From Clostridia bacterium (GTDB lineage Bacteria > Bacillota > Clostridia > Oscillospirales > Acutalibacteraceae), in NCBI GenBank assembly GCA_017450005.1, contig JAFSYM010000158.1, positions 1-49,194 of the forward strand: a DNA stretch of 49,194 nt. The letters run 5' to 3'. Both the position numbers and the translations under genes were made by a program. Below the pieces are notes generated by a model. That model was not told the DNA's origin, did no database searches, and was given only the letters and a program-made list of their open reading frames with translations. Shown piece after piece: positions 1 to 8,682 of this stretch (position 1 is its first letter; each line of letters begins with the position of its first letter).

Positions 1-4
1 CCAT
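1..4 (-). CDS. Start codon of a gene leaving the window (product unknown)
   Basis: Only the ATG and one further base are inside the window. The call rests on an AAGGGAGG ribosome binding site (complement of 13-20) placed 8 nt before the ATG at 4-2, and on a good promoter further upstream at 58-86. Nothing can be said about the product. Confidence 0.55.
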
Positions 5-57
5 ATTGAATGCCTCCCTTTATTTTGTAGTTTGTGCAGTTGGCAGACCGCACTTCT

Positions 58-86
58 ATTCTATAAAGGGATTCTTTTTTGTTCAA
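58..86 (-). promoter_or_regulatory. Promoter for the gene leaving the window
   Basis: On the minus strand, -35 TTGAAC (81-86) and -10 TAGAAT (58-63) are separated by exactly 17 bp. The predicted start leaves a leader of about 50 nt before the ATG at position 4. Confidence 0.55.
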
Positions 87-103
87 CTATTTAATTCTTA
101 CCG

Positions 104-126
104 AACCACGCGTCAAACGCGTGGTT
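104..126. terminator. Perfect 9-bp hairpin between two minus-strand genes
   Basis: AACCACGCG (104-112) and CGCGTGGTT (118-126) form a perfect stem with a 5-nt loop. No clear T-run follows on either strand, so it may be a second weak terminator or an operator upstream of the promoter at 58-86. Confidence 0.4.
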
Positions 127-135
127 TTGGTATAC

Positions 136-164
136 AAAAAAGACCTGCCCGCATCGGACAGGTC
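136..164 (-). terminator. Rho-independent terminator of the lipoprotein gene
   Basis: Read on the minus strand, GACCTG and CAGGTC close a stem with an inner CCG/CGG pairing (142-164), directly followed by six T (136-141). It lies 16 nt after the lipoprotein stop codon. Confidence 0.85.
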
Positions 165-179
165 AGAAGGATTAAGAAT

Positions 180-1073
180 TTACCAGCGGATGGAGTAATC
201 ATCCTCGCTGCCGAACGAAACGGCAACGTCGATACCCAGCGCCGTCAGCGCAAGCGTCCAATCCTGATAATAGTTGGCGGAAAGAAGCTGGCCGGTTGCT
301 TTGTCAATCTTGGCCGTGATTTTGCAGTTTTTGAAAGTCAGCTTAATGCTGTCTTCCTCAATGACGCTCATGCCAAGCGAGCCGGCACCTTCCACGATGG
401 ACTCTTTCGTAATGATGGACAATGCTTTTCCGGCATGACCCTGACCGGCCTTGATGTTCGGCGTGGTATCGGGAAGGAGCTCAAGCGTAACGGTATAAAC
501 GCCGTCCTTCTCCGTGCAGGTCGCCTTGGAAAGATCGGCCGCAGTCAGCTTGCTCGTCCAATTCTCACCGCGCACAGGGAACTCCTTGCGCTTATCTTCG
601 GCAGATGTATACGTCACATTGGCCTTTTTCTTGTCATAGCCCATGTTGGCGGCAATCAGCTTGTTGGCAATATTCTGCAGCATCTTGTTACTGATGGTCG
701 CGTCGCTCGTCTGTGTGTTGAGCGTATAATTGCTGACGATCGCTTTGCTGCCGGACTTGACCTTGTTTGCGGCGTCGTTGTACAGCTTGACGATTTCTTC
801 CTTGGTCTGCGGCGCCTTTTCCTCGGCCGCCTCGGTTTCTTCGGCAGCTTCGGTGACTTCCTGTGTCGCGGCTTCCGTCTGCGTTTCTTCGGCTTCCGTT
901 GTTGTTTCGACGGGCATTGTCGTTTCGGCGGCGGTCACGTCTTCTTCGGCTGCAGCCGTTGAAATCACTGTCGTTTCAGGTTCTTCGGCAGGCGTTTTGC
1001 CGCAGGCGCTCATCGCGCCGAAAGCAAGAACGACAACCAGTGTCAATGCGAGAAAGCGTACTGTTTTTTTCAT
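180..1073 (-). CDS. Secreted lipoprotein of unknown function
   Basis: A 297-residue protein with a type II signal peptide: a basic start, a hydrophobic stretch and a lipobox ending in Cys24 (MSAC). Residues from about 28 to 90 are a low-complexity linker of Glu, Thr and Ala, typical of a surface lipoprotein spacer. The remaining 200 residues look like an alpha+beta domain (conserved-looking stretches such as KITAKIDKATGQLLSANYY) that I cannot assign to a named family; it recalls two-layer beta domains in clostridial lipoproteins annotated as hypothetical. The ATG is preceded by AAAGGGG. The gene is monocistronic, with its own promoter and terminator. It is presumably anchored to the outer face of the membrane; no enzymatic motif is visible. 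Confidence 0.85.
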   Translation of the reverse strand: MKKTVRFLALTLVVVLAFGAMSACGKTPAEEPETTVISTAAAEEDVTAAETTMPVETTTEAEETQTEAATQEVTEAAEETEAAEEKAPQTKEEIVKLYNDAANKVKSGSKAIVSNYTLNTQTSDATISNKMLQNIANKLIAANMGYDKKKANVTYTSAEDKRKEFPVRGENWTSKLTAADLSKATCTEKDGVYTVTLELLPDTTPNIKAGQGHAGKALSIITKESIVEGAGSLGMSVIEEDSIKLTFKNCKITAKIDKATGQLLSANYYQDWTLALTALGIDVAVSFGSEDDYSIRW

Positions 1074-1104
1074 AATTACACCCCTTTAAATAAATCCACC
1101 ATAC

Positions 1105-1133
1105 AGTATAATCGACGTTTCACCATATTTCAA
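1105..1133 (-). promoter_or_regulatory. Promoter of the lipoprotein gene
   Basis: Minus strand -35 TTGAAA (1128-1133), 17-bp spacer, -10 TATACT (1105-1110), about 30 bp upstream of the start codon at 1073. Confidence 0.65.
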
Positions 1134-1177
1134 CTATTATTTTCTCATTCAACGAAAATTGAGTTTTTTGGAAAATG

Positions 1178-1218
1178 TCAAGTTTGATATTGACTTGATC
1201 CGGATTTATGTGTAACAT
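1178..1218 (+). promoter_or_regulatory. Promoter of the GH38 gene with overlapping inverted repeat
   Basis: -35 TTGACT (1190-1195), 17-bp spacer, -10 TAACAT (1213-1218). An inverted repeat TCAAGT (1178-1183) / ACTTGA (1193-1198) overlaps the -35 and could be a regulator site; the repeat is only 6 bp per arm, so the operator idea is weak. Confidence 0.55.
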
Positions 1219-1246
1219 GATAACAGACAGTGAAAGGAGAAACAGT

Positions 1247-4200
1247 ATGGCACATTTTGATATTCCTTTTCAGGATAAGAATTCAGAACGCAAGATGCTG
1301 TACCGCCGGATAGAACGTCTGTGCAGGGATATTGCGTCCCGCGTTTTTGACCAGAGTGTTCGGGTCGGCGGGTTTCTGTTTCGTGACGGACAGTACCGGT
1401 ACGATCAGATGGATGCAGGCCAATGGCGTCCATTCGGCGATGAGGAATACTGGGGCTATCGTGAGCAGTACTGCTGGTTCCGCCAGAGCGTAACGATCCC
1501 CGAAGCGTTTCGCGGCAGAGAAGTCGTATACTCGATCAATCCCCAGCCGGACAGCGGCTATGATTCACGCAGCTTTCAGTTTATCCTGTTTGTCAACGGC
1601 GAGATCCGCCAGGGCATGGATGAGAATCATACTTACGCAGTCCTTACGCACTGCGCGCAGGGCGGAGAGACGTACGAAATCGCGTTAAATGCCTACTGCG
1701 ACGACCACGATTACTGCGGGCAGGCCAAACTGCACGCCTATCTGCGCACACGCGATACCATTGCGCGTGATCTGTATTATGATTTTTCCGTTCCGCTTCT
1801 TGCCGCGCATCAGTTCGGCACGGACGATTTGCCGCGTGTTCATATTATCAAGGCGCTCAATGCGGCTGCGAATCTTTTGGAGCTCTCCACTGCGGACACA
1901 GAAGTTTTCCATGCATCCGCACGGAAAGCGAGCGCATATCTGCATGAGAATCTTTACGGCGTAATTGATCCCGTAAAGGTTTCCGCCATCGGTCACACGC
2001 ATATCGACACCGCGTGGAAGTGGCGCATTCGCCAAACGTGTGACAAAGCGGCGCGTTCTTTCGCAACCGTAACCGCGCTGATGGAGGAATACCCGGAATA
2101 CAAGTTTATGTCGCCGCAGGCACAGTTATATGACTTTGTCAAGCAGGATTATCCGCCGCTGTATGAACGCATTCGCGCGCTTGTGCGCGAGGGACGCTGG
2201 GAACCGGAAGGCTCGATGTGGGTCGAATCGGATACCAATGTGATCTCCGGCGAATCGCTTGTGCGTCAGTTCCTGGTCGGCAAACGCTTCTTCCTGGATG
2301 AGTTCGGCACGCAAACGCACATTATGTGGCTGCCTGATGTTTTCGGTTATTCGGCCGCATTGCCGCAGATTATGAAACTTGCGGAAATCGACTACTTCAT
2401 GACGACCAAAATCTCCTGGAGTGAAATGGATCGTCTGCCGTTCGACACGTTTATGTGGCGCGGTATTGACGGTACGGAAATACTCTCGCACTTTATACCG
2501 AGTATGTGCGAGCGCGACGTGCAGAACGGATTTCAGACGACATACACGGCTGATCTCAATCCGGATTATATGATAAACGGTTGGCGCCGGTATGCGAATA
2601 AGGATCTGACGGAGCACTGGCTGTGCTGCTACGGCCACGGCGACGGCGGCGGCGGACCGGAGCGCAGCATGCTCGAGAGCGGGCGGCGTATGCACGAGGG
2701 CATTGAGGGCTGTCCGCAGACGGTTCCGGAGTTCGCTTCCGATTTCTTTGCGCAGCTTGCGCAAGAAGTTGACGGCAACGCGCGTCTGCCGAAATGGTTC
2801 GGTGAGCTGTATCTGGAGTTCCACCGCGGCACGCTGACTTCGCAGGCGCGTAACAAGCGTTATAACCGCAAGTGTGAATGGCTGATGCATGACTGTGAGA
2901 CGCTGCTTGCGACGGCGCACGCGCTGACCGGTCTTGCATACCCGCAGGAAGAACTTCTTGCAGACTGGAAACTGATTCTTCTCAATCAATTCCACGACAT
3001 CATTCCCGGTTCTTCGATCGCTCCCGTGTATGAAGACAGCCGTGCACAATACGAAGAAGTTCTTGCATCCGGAAAACGGATGCGTGAATATGCAACAGAT
3101 GTATTGGTCGGCGCAATTTCGCTTGCTGCGGATTCAGTGGTTGTTTTCAACACACTCGGATTTGCCCGCACGGATTTCGTCGAGACTGAGTTGCCGACGG
3201 CAGATGTGTTTATTCTGACGGATGCTGAAGGCAATGAAGTGCCCTATCAGATCACATATGACAACAAGCTGTTCTTTTATGCATCAGACGTGCCCGCAAA
3301 GGGGTTCAAGGCATTCTATATTCGCACCGGAACACCGTGTGCGGCAGAACCGGAGATTCTGTCCGACAATCTGTGCTTTGAAACGCCGTTTCTTCGCGTT
3401 GCGTTTGACGAGAGCTGCAACATGACAAGCCTGTATCACAAGAAGAGCGGGCGAGAGACAGTTCCGCAGGGCGAGGTGATCAATCGCCTGATTGCCTATG
3501 AAGATCGTCCGAATGTGTATGAAGCGTGGGACGTAAAAGTATATTACGATGAGAAGTATTGGATTATCGATACTGTTGATTCGTGTGTCGTCATTGAAGA
3601 CGGACCTCTGCGCACGATTCTGCGCGTTAAACGTCCGTTCCGGAATTCTACCATTACACAGGACTTCATTTTTTACAGTGCCCTTGACCGCGTGGACGTG
3701 CGGTATGTGATCGACTGGCACGAAAAGAATATTCTGCTCAAAGCGGATTATCCCGTCGACGTCAATACGTCGCGCGCAACCTATGATATCCAATTCGGCA
3801 ATTTAGAGCGCACGACGCATAATAATACAACGTGGGATTATGCGCAGTTTGAAGTGTGCGGGCACAAGTGGGCGGATCTGTCGGACAACAGTTTCGGTTT
3901 GTCCGTGCTCAACGACTGCAAATACGGCTGGAATATCAAGAACGGACGAATCCGCCCGTCGATTCTGCGCTGCGCAACCGATCCGAATCCCGAACAGGAT
4001 CGCGAAATGCATTATGTCACCTACGCGCTGTATCCGCACGAAGGCGCTGTGCAGACAAGCGCAGTGGTACAGCACGGCTATATGCTCAATGATCCGCTGT
4101 TTGCCGTGCGTGCAGACGCGCATGACGGTATGCTGCCGCCTGTATTCAGCGCAGTTTCCGCCGATTGTGATAACATCATCATCGAAACGGTCAAGAAAGC

Positions 4201-4405
4201 CGAGGACAGCGACAGCATCATTGTGCGCACATTTGAAACATGGAACCGCAGGACGGACTGCACACTGACATTTGACCGCCCGATCCGCCGTGCGTTCGTG
4301 ACAAATCTGCTGGAGAAAGAGTGCGAGGCTTTGCAGCCGGACGGATGCGCGATCCGTTTGACCTACAAACCGTTCCAGATTCAGACATTGAAAGTTGAGT
4401 TTTAA
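1247..4405 (+). CDS. Alpha-mannosidase, glycoside hydrolase family 38
   Basis: A 1052-residue cytoplasmic-type enzyme without signal peptide, expected to hydrolyse alpha-mannosides from N-glycans or manno-oligosaccharides by a Zn-dependent retaining mechanism. Family hallmarks are clear: the metal-binding GHTHIDTAWKW at residues 249-259, WLPDVFGYS at 361-369 with Asp364 the predicted nucleophile, and FHDIIPGSS near 582-590. The remainder matches the family's usual middle helical and C-terminal beta-sandwich domains, and the length is normal. The ATG at 1247 is chosen over upstream in-frame codons because AAAGGAG lies 7 nt before it. It stands alone on its strand, converging on a sugar isomerase gene, and is close to the GH92 alpha-mannosidase, which supports a mannoside-degrading locus. 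Substrate linkage cannot be read from sequence alone. Confidence 0.93.
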   Translation: MAHFDIPFQDKNSERKMLYRRIERLCRDIASRVFDQSVRVGGFLFRDGQYRYDQMDAGQWRPFGDEEYWGYREQYCWFRQSVTIPEAFRGREVVYSINPQPDSGYDSRSFQFILFVNGEIRQGMDENHTYAVLTHCAQGGETYEIALNAYCDDHDYCGQAKLHAYLRTRDTIARDLYYDFSVPLLAAHQFGTDDLPRVHIIKALNAAANLLELSTADTEVFHASARKASAYLHENLYGVIDPVKVSAIGHTHIDTAWKWRIRQTCDKAARSFATVTALMEEYPEYKFMSPQAQLYDFVKQDYPPLYERIRALVREGRWEPEGSMWVESDTNVISGESLVRQFLVGKRFFLDEFGTQTHIMWLPDVFGYSAALPQIMKLAEIDYFMTTKISWSEMDRLPFDTFMWRGIDGTEILSHFIPSMCERDVQNGFQTTYTADLNPDYMINGWRRYANKDLTEHWLCCYGHGDGGGGPERSMLESGRRMHEGIEGCPQTVPEFASDFFAQLAQEVDGNARLPKWFGELYLEFHRGTLTSQARNKRYNRKCEWLMHDCETLLATAHALTGLAYPQEELLADWKLILLNQFHDIIPGSSIAPVYEDSRAQYEEVLASGKRMREYATDVLVGAISLAADSVVVFNTLGFARTDFVETELPTADVFILTDAEGNEVPYQITYDNKLFFYASDVPAKGFKAFYIRTGTPCAAEPEILSDNLCFETPFLRVAFDESCNMTSLYHKKSGRETVPQGEVINRLIAYEDRPNVYEAWDVKVYYDEKYWIIDTVDSCVVIEDGPLRTILRVKRPFRNSTITQDFIFYSALDRVDVRYVIDWHEKNILLKADYPVDVNTSRATYDIQFGNLERTTHNNTTWDYAQFEVCGHKWADLSDNSFGLSVLNDCKYGWNIKNGRIRPSILRCATDPNPEQDREMHYVTYALYPHEGAVQTSAVVQHGYMLNDPLFAVRADAHDGMLPPVFSAVSADCDNIIIETVKKAEDSDSIIVRTFETWNRRTDCTLTFDRPIRRAFVTNLLEKECEALQPDGCAIRLTYKPFQIQTLKVEF

Positions 4406-4410
4406 CGTGT

Positions 4411-4456
4411 AACGCCGCGAAATCTGCATACACAGATCTCGCGGCGTTTGCCGTTT
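4411..4456. terminator. Bidirectional terminator between convergent genes
   Basis: AACGCCGCGA (4411-4420) pairs with TCGCGGCGTT (4439-4448), extended inside by ATCTG/CAGAT. It is followed by TTGCCGTTTT on the plus strand. It sits between the stops of the GH38 gene and the leftward isomerase gene, so it can serve both. Confidence 0.75.
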
Positions 4457-4486
4457 TGATTGAATCAATAGATCGGAGGCCCACTC

Positions 4487-5260
4487 TTATAAGCTCTGAA
4501 GAAACGCCCAGGATTCCTCCGTGGATCGGAACGGGTCACCGTCAGTCCAGTCGCAGTCCTGCTCGTACGCGATATACGGAATGCCCAGCTCGCACACAGC
4601 GTCGTAGCAGTCTTTCAGATTGACGACGCCTTGACCGAGCGAAACAAATCTGCGGTAACCGTCCTTGTCGAAAATGTAATCCTTGAAGTGCACGACCTTC
4701 ACTCTGCCGCGCATTTTGTACAGGTATTCCGCCGGATCGACACCCGCGTAATGCATCCAGGCAACGTCCGGAATAAAATAGAACAATTCCGGATCTGTCT
4801 CTCGCAGCATCAGATCCATCATACTGTCGCGATGATCGTCCAGACGAACGAACTCAAAGGCGTGATTGTGATAGTGAAACTGCATACCGTTCTGCTTGAA
4901 AACGCCGGCAGCTTTCTGTGCCTTCTCGAGGAACGCGCGCACATTTCCGGTGTTGCCGCGCGCTTCTGCCGGCGCGGCGCCGATGCCGATCGCATCGCAC
5001 CCGATCTGCCGGTGATGCTCCACAGCCTCAAGCGGAGACTGCGTCAGCCAGTCAAAATTCTTGTGTGTAACGCACACATGCATGTCGTACTTGCGCAGGA
5101 TCTCGCCCTGGATTTCGGCGGAAAAATCACCGATTGCGGAGATCTGTACATCCCGAACGCCCAGTTTGTGCAGACGTGCGAGCGTCTTGTCAAAATCCTC
5201 GGCCTTTTTGATGTGGTCGCGAAGTGTGTATAATTGAATTGCATTTGTCGGTTTGTTCAT
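4487..5260 (-). CDS. Sugar phosphate isomerase/epimerase (xylose-isomerase-like TIM barrel)
   Basis: 257 residues of the AP-endonuclease-2/xylose-isomerase-like TIM-barrel superfamily, which includes IolE, IolI and ketose epimerases. Typical signs are the opening IQLYTLRDH, the strand end FHYHNHAFEF, VAWMHYAGVDP and VKVVHFKDY, whose His and Asp/Glu residues usually bind a divalent metal. The chosen ATG (5258-5260) follows AAGGGGGG; an in-frame ATG 33 nt upstream lacks such a site. It is transcribed divergently from the GH92 gene, with back-to-back promoters that share a palindrome, suggesting co-regulation with mannoside use. The exact substrate (a keto- or aldo-hexose, or an inosose-like sugar) is unknown. 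Confidence 0.85.
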   Translation of the reverse strand: MNKPTNAIQLYTLRDHIKKAEDFDKTLARLHKLGVRDVQISAIGDFSAEIQGEILRKYDMHVCVTHKNFDWLTQSPLEAVEHHRQIGCDAIGIGAAPAEARGNTGNVRAFLEKAQKAAGVFKQNGMQFHYHNHAFEFVRLDDHRDSMMDLMLRETDPELFYFIPDVAWMHYAGVDPAEYLYKMRGRVKVVHFKDYIFDKDGYRRFVSLGQGVVNLKDCYDAVCELGIPYIAYEQDCDWTDGDPFRSTEESWAFLQSL

Positions 5261-5283
5261 GTTGAACCCCCCTTTTCGATAGT

Positions 5284-5312
5284 ATTTTAACAAATAATTT
5301 ACAGATTGTAAA
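5284..5312 (-). promoter_or_regulatory. Promoter of the sugar isomerase gene
   Basis: Minus strand -35 TTTACA (5307-5312), 17-bp spacer, -10 TAAAAT (5284-5289). The -35 forms one arm of the palindrome at 5298-5312. Confidence 0.65.
5298..5312. promoter_or_regulatory. Palindromic candidate operator between divergent genes
   Basis: TTTACA-GAT-TGTAAA is a perfect 6-bp inverted repeat with a 3-bp centre. It covers the -35 of the leftward promoter and lies 11 bp before the rightward -35, which is itself another TTTACA. A regulator bound here could control both genes; the binding protein is not in the window. Confidence 0.5.
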
Positions 5313-5323
5313 GTACCTGTTTA

Positions 5324-5352
5324 TTTACATCCGCAAAACGTTGTGATACAAT
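5324..5352 (+). promoter_or_regulatory. Promoter of the GH92-lipase operon
   Basis: -35 TTTACA (5324-5329), 17-bp spacer, -10 TACAAT (5347-5352). The ribosome binding site AAGGAG begins only about 9 bp after the -10, so the 5' leader is very short. Confidence 0.65.
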
Positions 5353-5375
5353 GCAGATAGAAGGAGTGATGCACC

Positions 5376-7328
5376 ATGCATTATTTACAGTACGTGAATA
5401 TCAAGCAAGGCACATTTTCCGAGCATCGTTTTTCAAACGGGAATACTTTGCCGCTGGTGCAGCTCCCGTTTGCGATGGCCGGCTATGCGCCGCAGACCGA
5501 AGACAAGGGCGGCTGGTTCTATCATCCGGCCTCGCACAGTCTGGAGGGCGTGCGACTGACGCACCAGCCGAGTCCGTGGATCGGAGATTACGGCGCATTT
5601 CTGTTTACGCCGCAGACCGACGTTATTCGCGACACAGCGCAAAGAGCCTGGTCCGGCTATCGTCCGGCCGACGCTGTTCTGACGCCCGCATATATGAAAC
5701 TGCACTTTTTACGCGCGAGAACAGACTTTGAACTGTCGCCGGGCGTTCGTGTGTGCAAAATGCGTCTTCACTATCCGCAGGGTCGAACGCCGGTTTTCTC
5801 TGTATTTCCGGTTTACGGCAATTATACTTTTGCGGTAGATTATGACCGCAACCTCGCGCTCGTAACGTGCGACGGCGCGCGCGGAGATTTCCACGAAAAA
5901 TTCAAAACATATCTTGTCCTTCGCTTCAGCGCGGCGATCGATCCGCAGCAGACGCAAATTGCGGATGACCACTTGCATCTGGCATTCCGGGAACAGGCTT
6001 TCGGAATCGACGCGGCTTCTTCGTATATCAGCTTCAAGCAGGCCATGGAGAATCTTTGCAGCGAGTGCGACGGCATTTCGTTTGATCAGATGCGGCAAAA
6101 CGCGGAAGAAACGTGGGAAGAATATCTCTCTCGTATTGAGATCGAGCCGGTAGACGAAAAGCAGATGCGCACGTTCTACTCCTGTATGTACCGCACCGGA
6201 CTGTTCCCGCACAAGGCGTATGAATTATCCGGCGGAAAGGCTGTGCACTACTGTCCGTTTGACGGCAGTGTGCGCGAAGGGCTGCGCTATACAGACAACG
6301 GATTCTGGGACACGTACCGTACGGAATATCCGTTTCTTGCGCGGATTGCGCCGCAGGAGTATGCGCGGATGCTTGAAGGTTTTATTGCCGACTATCGTGA
6401 CGGCGGCTGGCTGCCCCGGTGGCCTTCGATCGGCGAGCGCGGATGCATGCCAAGCACACTGATTGACGCAGTGATCGCGGACGCCGCTGTCAAGGGGATC
6501 ATCGGCGGCGAACTGCTGGAAACGGCGTTTGAAGGCATGCTCAAGCACGCCAATCAGGACGCGCCGAACGAAGATCTGGGCAGAAACGGCGCGGTGGCGT
6601 ATGTGAAATACGGCTATGTTCCGAAAGATTTGTATGCACGCGACAGCGTCAACCTGACGCTCGATGCCGCCTACGGTGATTTCTGCATCGCGCAGGTCGC
6701 GCATGTTCTGGGCAAAGCAGAAATAGAAAAGGAATACCGCAAACGGGCGTTGAATTACCGTAACTTATTCGACCCCGCGACCGGCTTTATGCGCGGTCGC
6801 ACGACAGAAGGCAAATTCACAGAACCGTTCGATCCGTTTGACTGGGGCGGAGACTACACAGAGGGCAGCGCATGGCAGTCCTCGTTTGCCGTCCCGCACG
6901 ACGTGGACGGTCTTGCGCAGCTTTACGGCGGGCGCGAAAAACTGATTGAAAAACTGGATGCGCTGTTCTGCACGCCGCCGCTGTATAATACGGTCGGATA
7001 CGGGTGCGAAATCCATGAAATGACAGAGATGGCGGCGGTCGATTTCGGTCAATGCGCGATTTCCAACCAGCCGAGTTTTCATTTGCCCTATCTCTTCGCC
7101 GCGCTCGGCGAGACCGATAAATCCGCCTATTGGGTCAGGAAACTGTGCGAAGAAGCGTTCAGCGACGCGGACGACGGTTTCCCCGGCGACGAAGACAACG
7201 GTACAACGGCTGCATGGTATATCTTGTCGACACTGGGCATTTATGATATTTGCCCCGGTAAAAACGAAGAAATCCGCTTGCCGATGCTTTGCAAGCGCGC
7301 AAAGATATGCGGCAAGGAATTCCGATAA
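5376..7328 (+). CDS. Alpha-mannosidase, glycoside hydrolase family 92
   Basis: 650 residues, without signal peptide, so predicted intracellular. GH92 enzymes are Ca-dependent inverting exo-alpha-mannosidases. Visible family motifs: WDTYRTEYPF in the barrel, EGSAWQ with Glu496 as likely acid, NQPSFHLPYLF, and PGDEDNG with Asp605 and Asp607 as likely base residues. The 111-residue distance from Glu496 to Asp607 equals that between the acid and base I recall for the characterised BT3990 enzyme (533 and 644). The protein stops 43 residues after Asp607, earlier than family members I know, so the C-terminal part looks shortened. AAGGAG lies 9 nt before the ATG. A lipase gene follows after 12 nt. 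It probably acts with the GH38 enzyme on imported mannosides. Confidence 0.9.
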   Translation: MHYLQYVNIKQGTFSEHRFSNGNTLPLVQLPFAMAGYAPQTEDKGGWFYHPASHSLEGVRLTHQPSPWIGDYGAFLFTPQTDVIRDTAQRAWSGYRPADAVLTPAYMKLHFLRARTDFELSPGVRVCKMRLHYPQGRTPVFSVFPVYGNYTFAVDYDRNLALVTCDGARGDFHEKFKTYLVLRFSAAIDPQQTQIADDHLHLAFREQAFGIDAASSYISFKQAMENLCSECDGISFDQMRQNAEETWEEYLSRIEIEPVDEKQMRTFYSCMYRTGLFPHKAYELSGGKAVHYCPFDGSVREGLRYTDNGFWDTYRTEYPFLARIAPQEYARMLEGFIADYRDGGWLPRWPSIGERGCMPSTLIDAVIADAAVKGIIGGELLETAFEGMLKHANQDAPNEDLGRNGAVAYVKYGYVPKDLYARDSVNLTLDAAYGDFCIAQVAHVLGKAEIEKEYRKRALNYRNLFDPATGFMRGRTTEGKFTEPFDPFDWGGDYTEGSAWQSSFAVPHDVDGLAQLYGGREKLIEKLDALFCTPPLYNTVGYGCEIHEMTEMAAVDFGQCAISNQPSFHLPYLFAALGETDKSAYWVRKLCEEAFSDADDGFPGDEDNGTTAAWYILSTLGIYDICPGKNEEIRLPMLCKRAKICGKEFR

Positions 7329-7340
7329 GGCGGTGAGAAT

Positions 7341-8678
7341 ATGTCAGACCAAACGGTACAAACATCGAATGGTCGTGAGAACAGATCGATCTGGATAGTG
7401 ATTATCGCAACATTTATGATCGCCGTTATCCTGATTGTGCTGATTTCGCTTCCGGCGCGATACGGCGGGATTAAGGGCTTTTTTGCCCCTAAAAACAATG
7501 AACCTGTTCAGTACCCGGTCGTGCTTGTGCACGGTCTAGGCGGTTTCGGGGAGGATCGCGCTATCGCGGATATGCAGTATTGGGGCGCAACAACCGGAAG
7601 TCTGCCGGACTATCTGCGCGGACAGGGATATACAGTCTATGCTCCCTCCGTCGGCCCCTTTTCAAGTACATGGGACCGTACATGCGAGCTGTATGCGCAG
7701 TTGACCGGTACCACGGTGGACTATGGCGAAGCGCACGCCAAAGCCCACGGTCACGCCAGATTCGGCCGCACGTACGATACAGCGCTTGTGCCGGACTGGG
7801 GCGAGAAAACAAGCGACGGTCAGCGCGTCAAAATTCATCTGATCAGCCACAGCTTCGGCGGCGAAACCATTCGCATGCTCACGTCTTTGCTTGCATATGG
7901 TGACGAAGCGGAGCGCAAAGCGTCCGGCAAGGATGTTTCCGGCCTGTTCAAGGGCGGCAAATCGGATTGGGTTTTCAGCGTAACGACCATTTGCGCCCCG
8001 CACAACGGCTCCGCACTGACATGCATTGTGGATGAGCTCGGTTCCGTCGCAGGCATCGACAACACGACCGACTTGCTGGTAGACCTGCTGTTTAAGATTC
8101 TGAAAATGAATACAGGCTCTGCCGTGATGCCGGATCTGATGCTTGACCAGTTCGGTATTGTTCCCGGAACAAAAAGCAGTGAAGAAATCAGCGATGCGCT
8201 GAAGAAAATCGAAACCGCCGGAAACGATCACGCGTTTTACGAGTTGTCACCGGACGGCGCCGCAAAGCTCAATGCGCAAATCCGGATGGCGGACAATGTG
8301 TACTACTTCTCCTATGCATACAGCACAACAAAGGCCGGAACGCGTATAGGCGGTATGGTACCGGAAAAGAAAACCATGCCGCTGCTGTATCCGCTCGCGC
8401 TTCTGCTCGGCGGTTATCACGGCACTACACCCGGCGGCATCGCCATCGACGAATCCTGGCAGGATAACGACGGCCTTGTCAGCGTTGTATCGGCGCAGTA
8501 CCCGACAAAAGATCCGCACGAAAATTATACGCCCGACGTCAAGCCGCATCCCGGCGTGTGGTATGTTATGCCGACCCTGCGCGGAGATCACAGCTCGCCT
8601 GCGGGGTTGAATCAGCCGATCTCTGTCTATCATCAGATGTTTACCGACATGCTCGCGCGTGTCGAAGGCTTGAGATAA
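7341..8678 (+). CDS. Membrane-anchored lipase, staphylococcal-lipase type
   Basis: 445 residues with one N-terminal membrane segment (about 17-38) and no cleavage site, so it is probably an outward-facing anchored alpha/beta hydrolase acting on triacylglycerols or esters. The catalytic domain shows the oxyanion motif VLVHGLGG (61-68), the long YWG...GYTVYAPSVGPFSS stretch typical of staphylococcal/geobacillus lipases, nucleophile Ser171 in SHSFGGE, APHNGS, and WQDNDGLVSVVS, where family members place a metal-binding Asp and the catalytic region near a late His (LRGDHSSP). The start is ATG after GGCGGTGAG, 12 nt after the GH92 stop, so it belongs to that operon although lipid hydrolysis has no obvious tie to mannose. 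It converges, with a 4-nt gap, on mtnN. Confidence 0.88.
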   Translation: MSDQTVQTSNGRENRSIWIVIIATFMIAVILIVLISLPARYGGIKGFFAPKNNEPVQYPVVLVHGLGGFGEDRAIADMQYWGATTGSLPDYLRGQGYTVYAPSVGPFSSTWDRTCELYAQLTGTTVDYGEAHAKAHGHARFGRTYDTALVPDWGEKTSDGQRVKIHLISHSFGGETIRMLTSLLAYGDEAERKASGKDVSGLFKGGKSDWVFSVTTICAPHNGSALTCIVDELGSVAGIDNTTDLLVDLLFKILKMNTGSAVMPDLMLDQFGIVPGTKSSEEISDALKKIETAGNDHAFYELSPDGAAKLNAQIRMADNVYYFSYAYSTTKAGTRIGGMVPEKKTMPLLYPLALLLGGYHGTTPGGIAIDESWQDNDGLVSVVSAQYPTKDPHENYTPDVKPHPGVWYVMPTLRGDHSSPAGLNQPISVYHQMFTDMLARVEGLR

Positions 8679-8682
8679 TCTG

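Noticed and set aside
6..962. 318-codon plus-strand frame at the window start
   Set aside because: Antisense to the lipoprotein gene, whose signal peptide, ribosome binding site, promoter and terminator are all clear.
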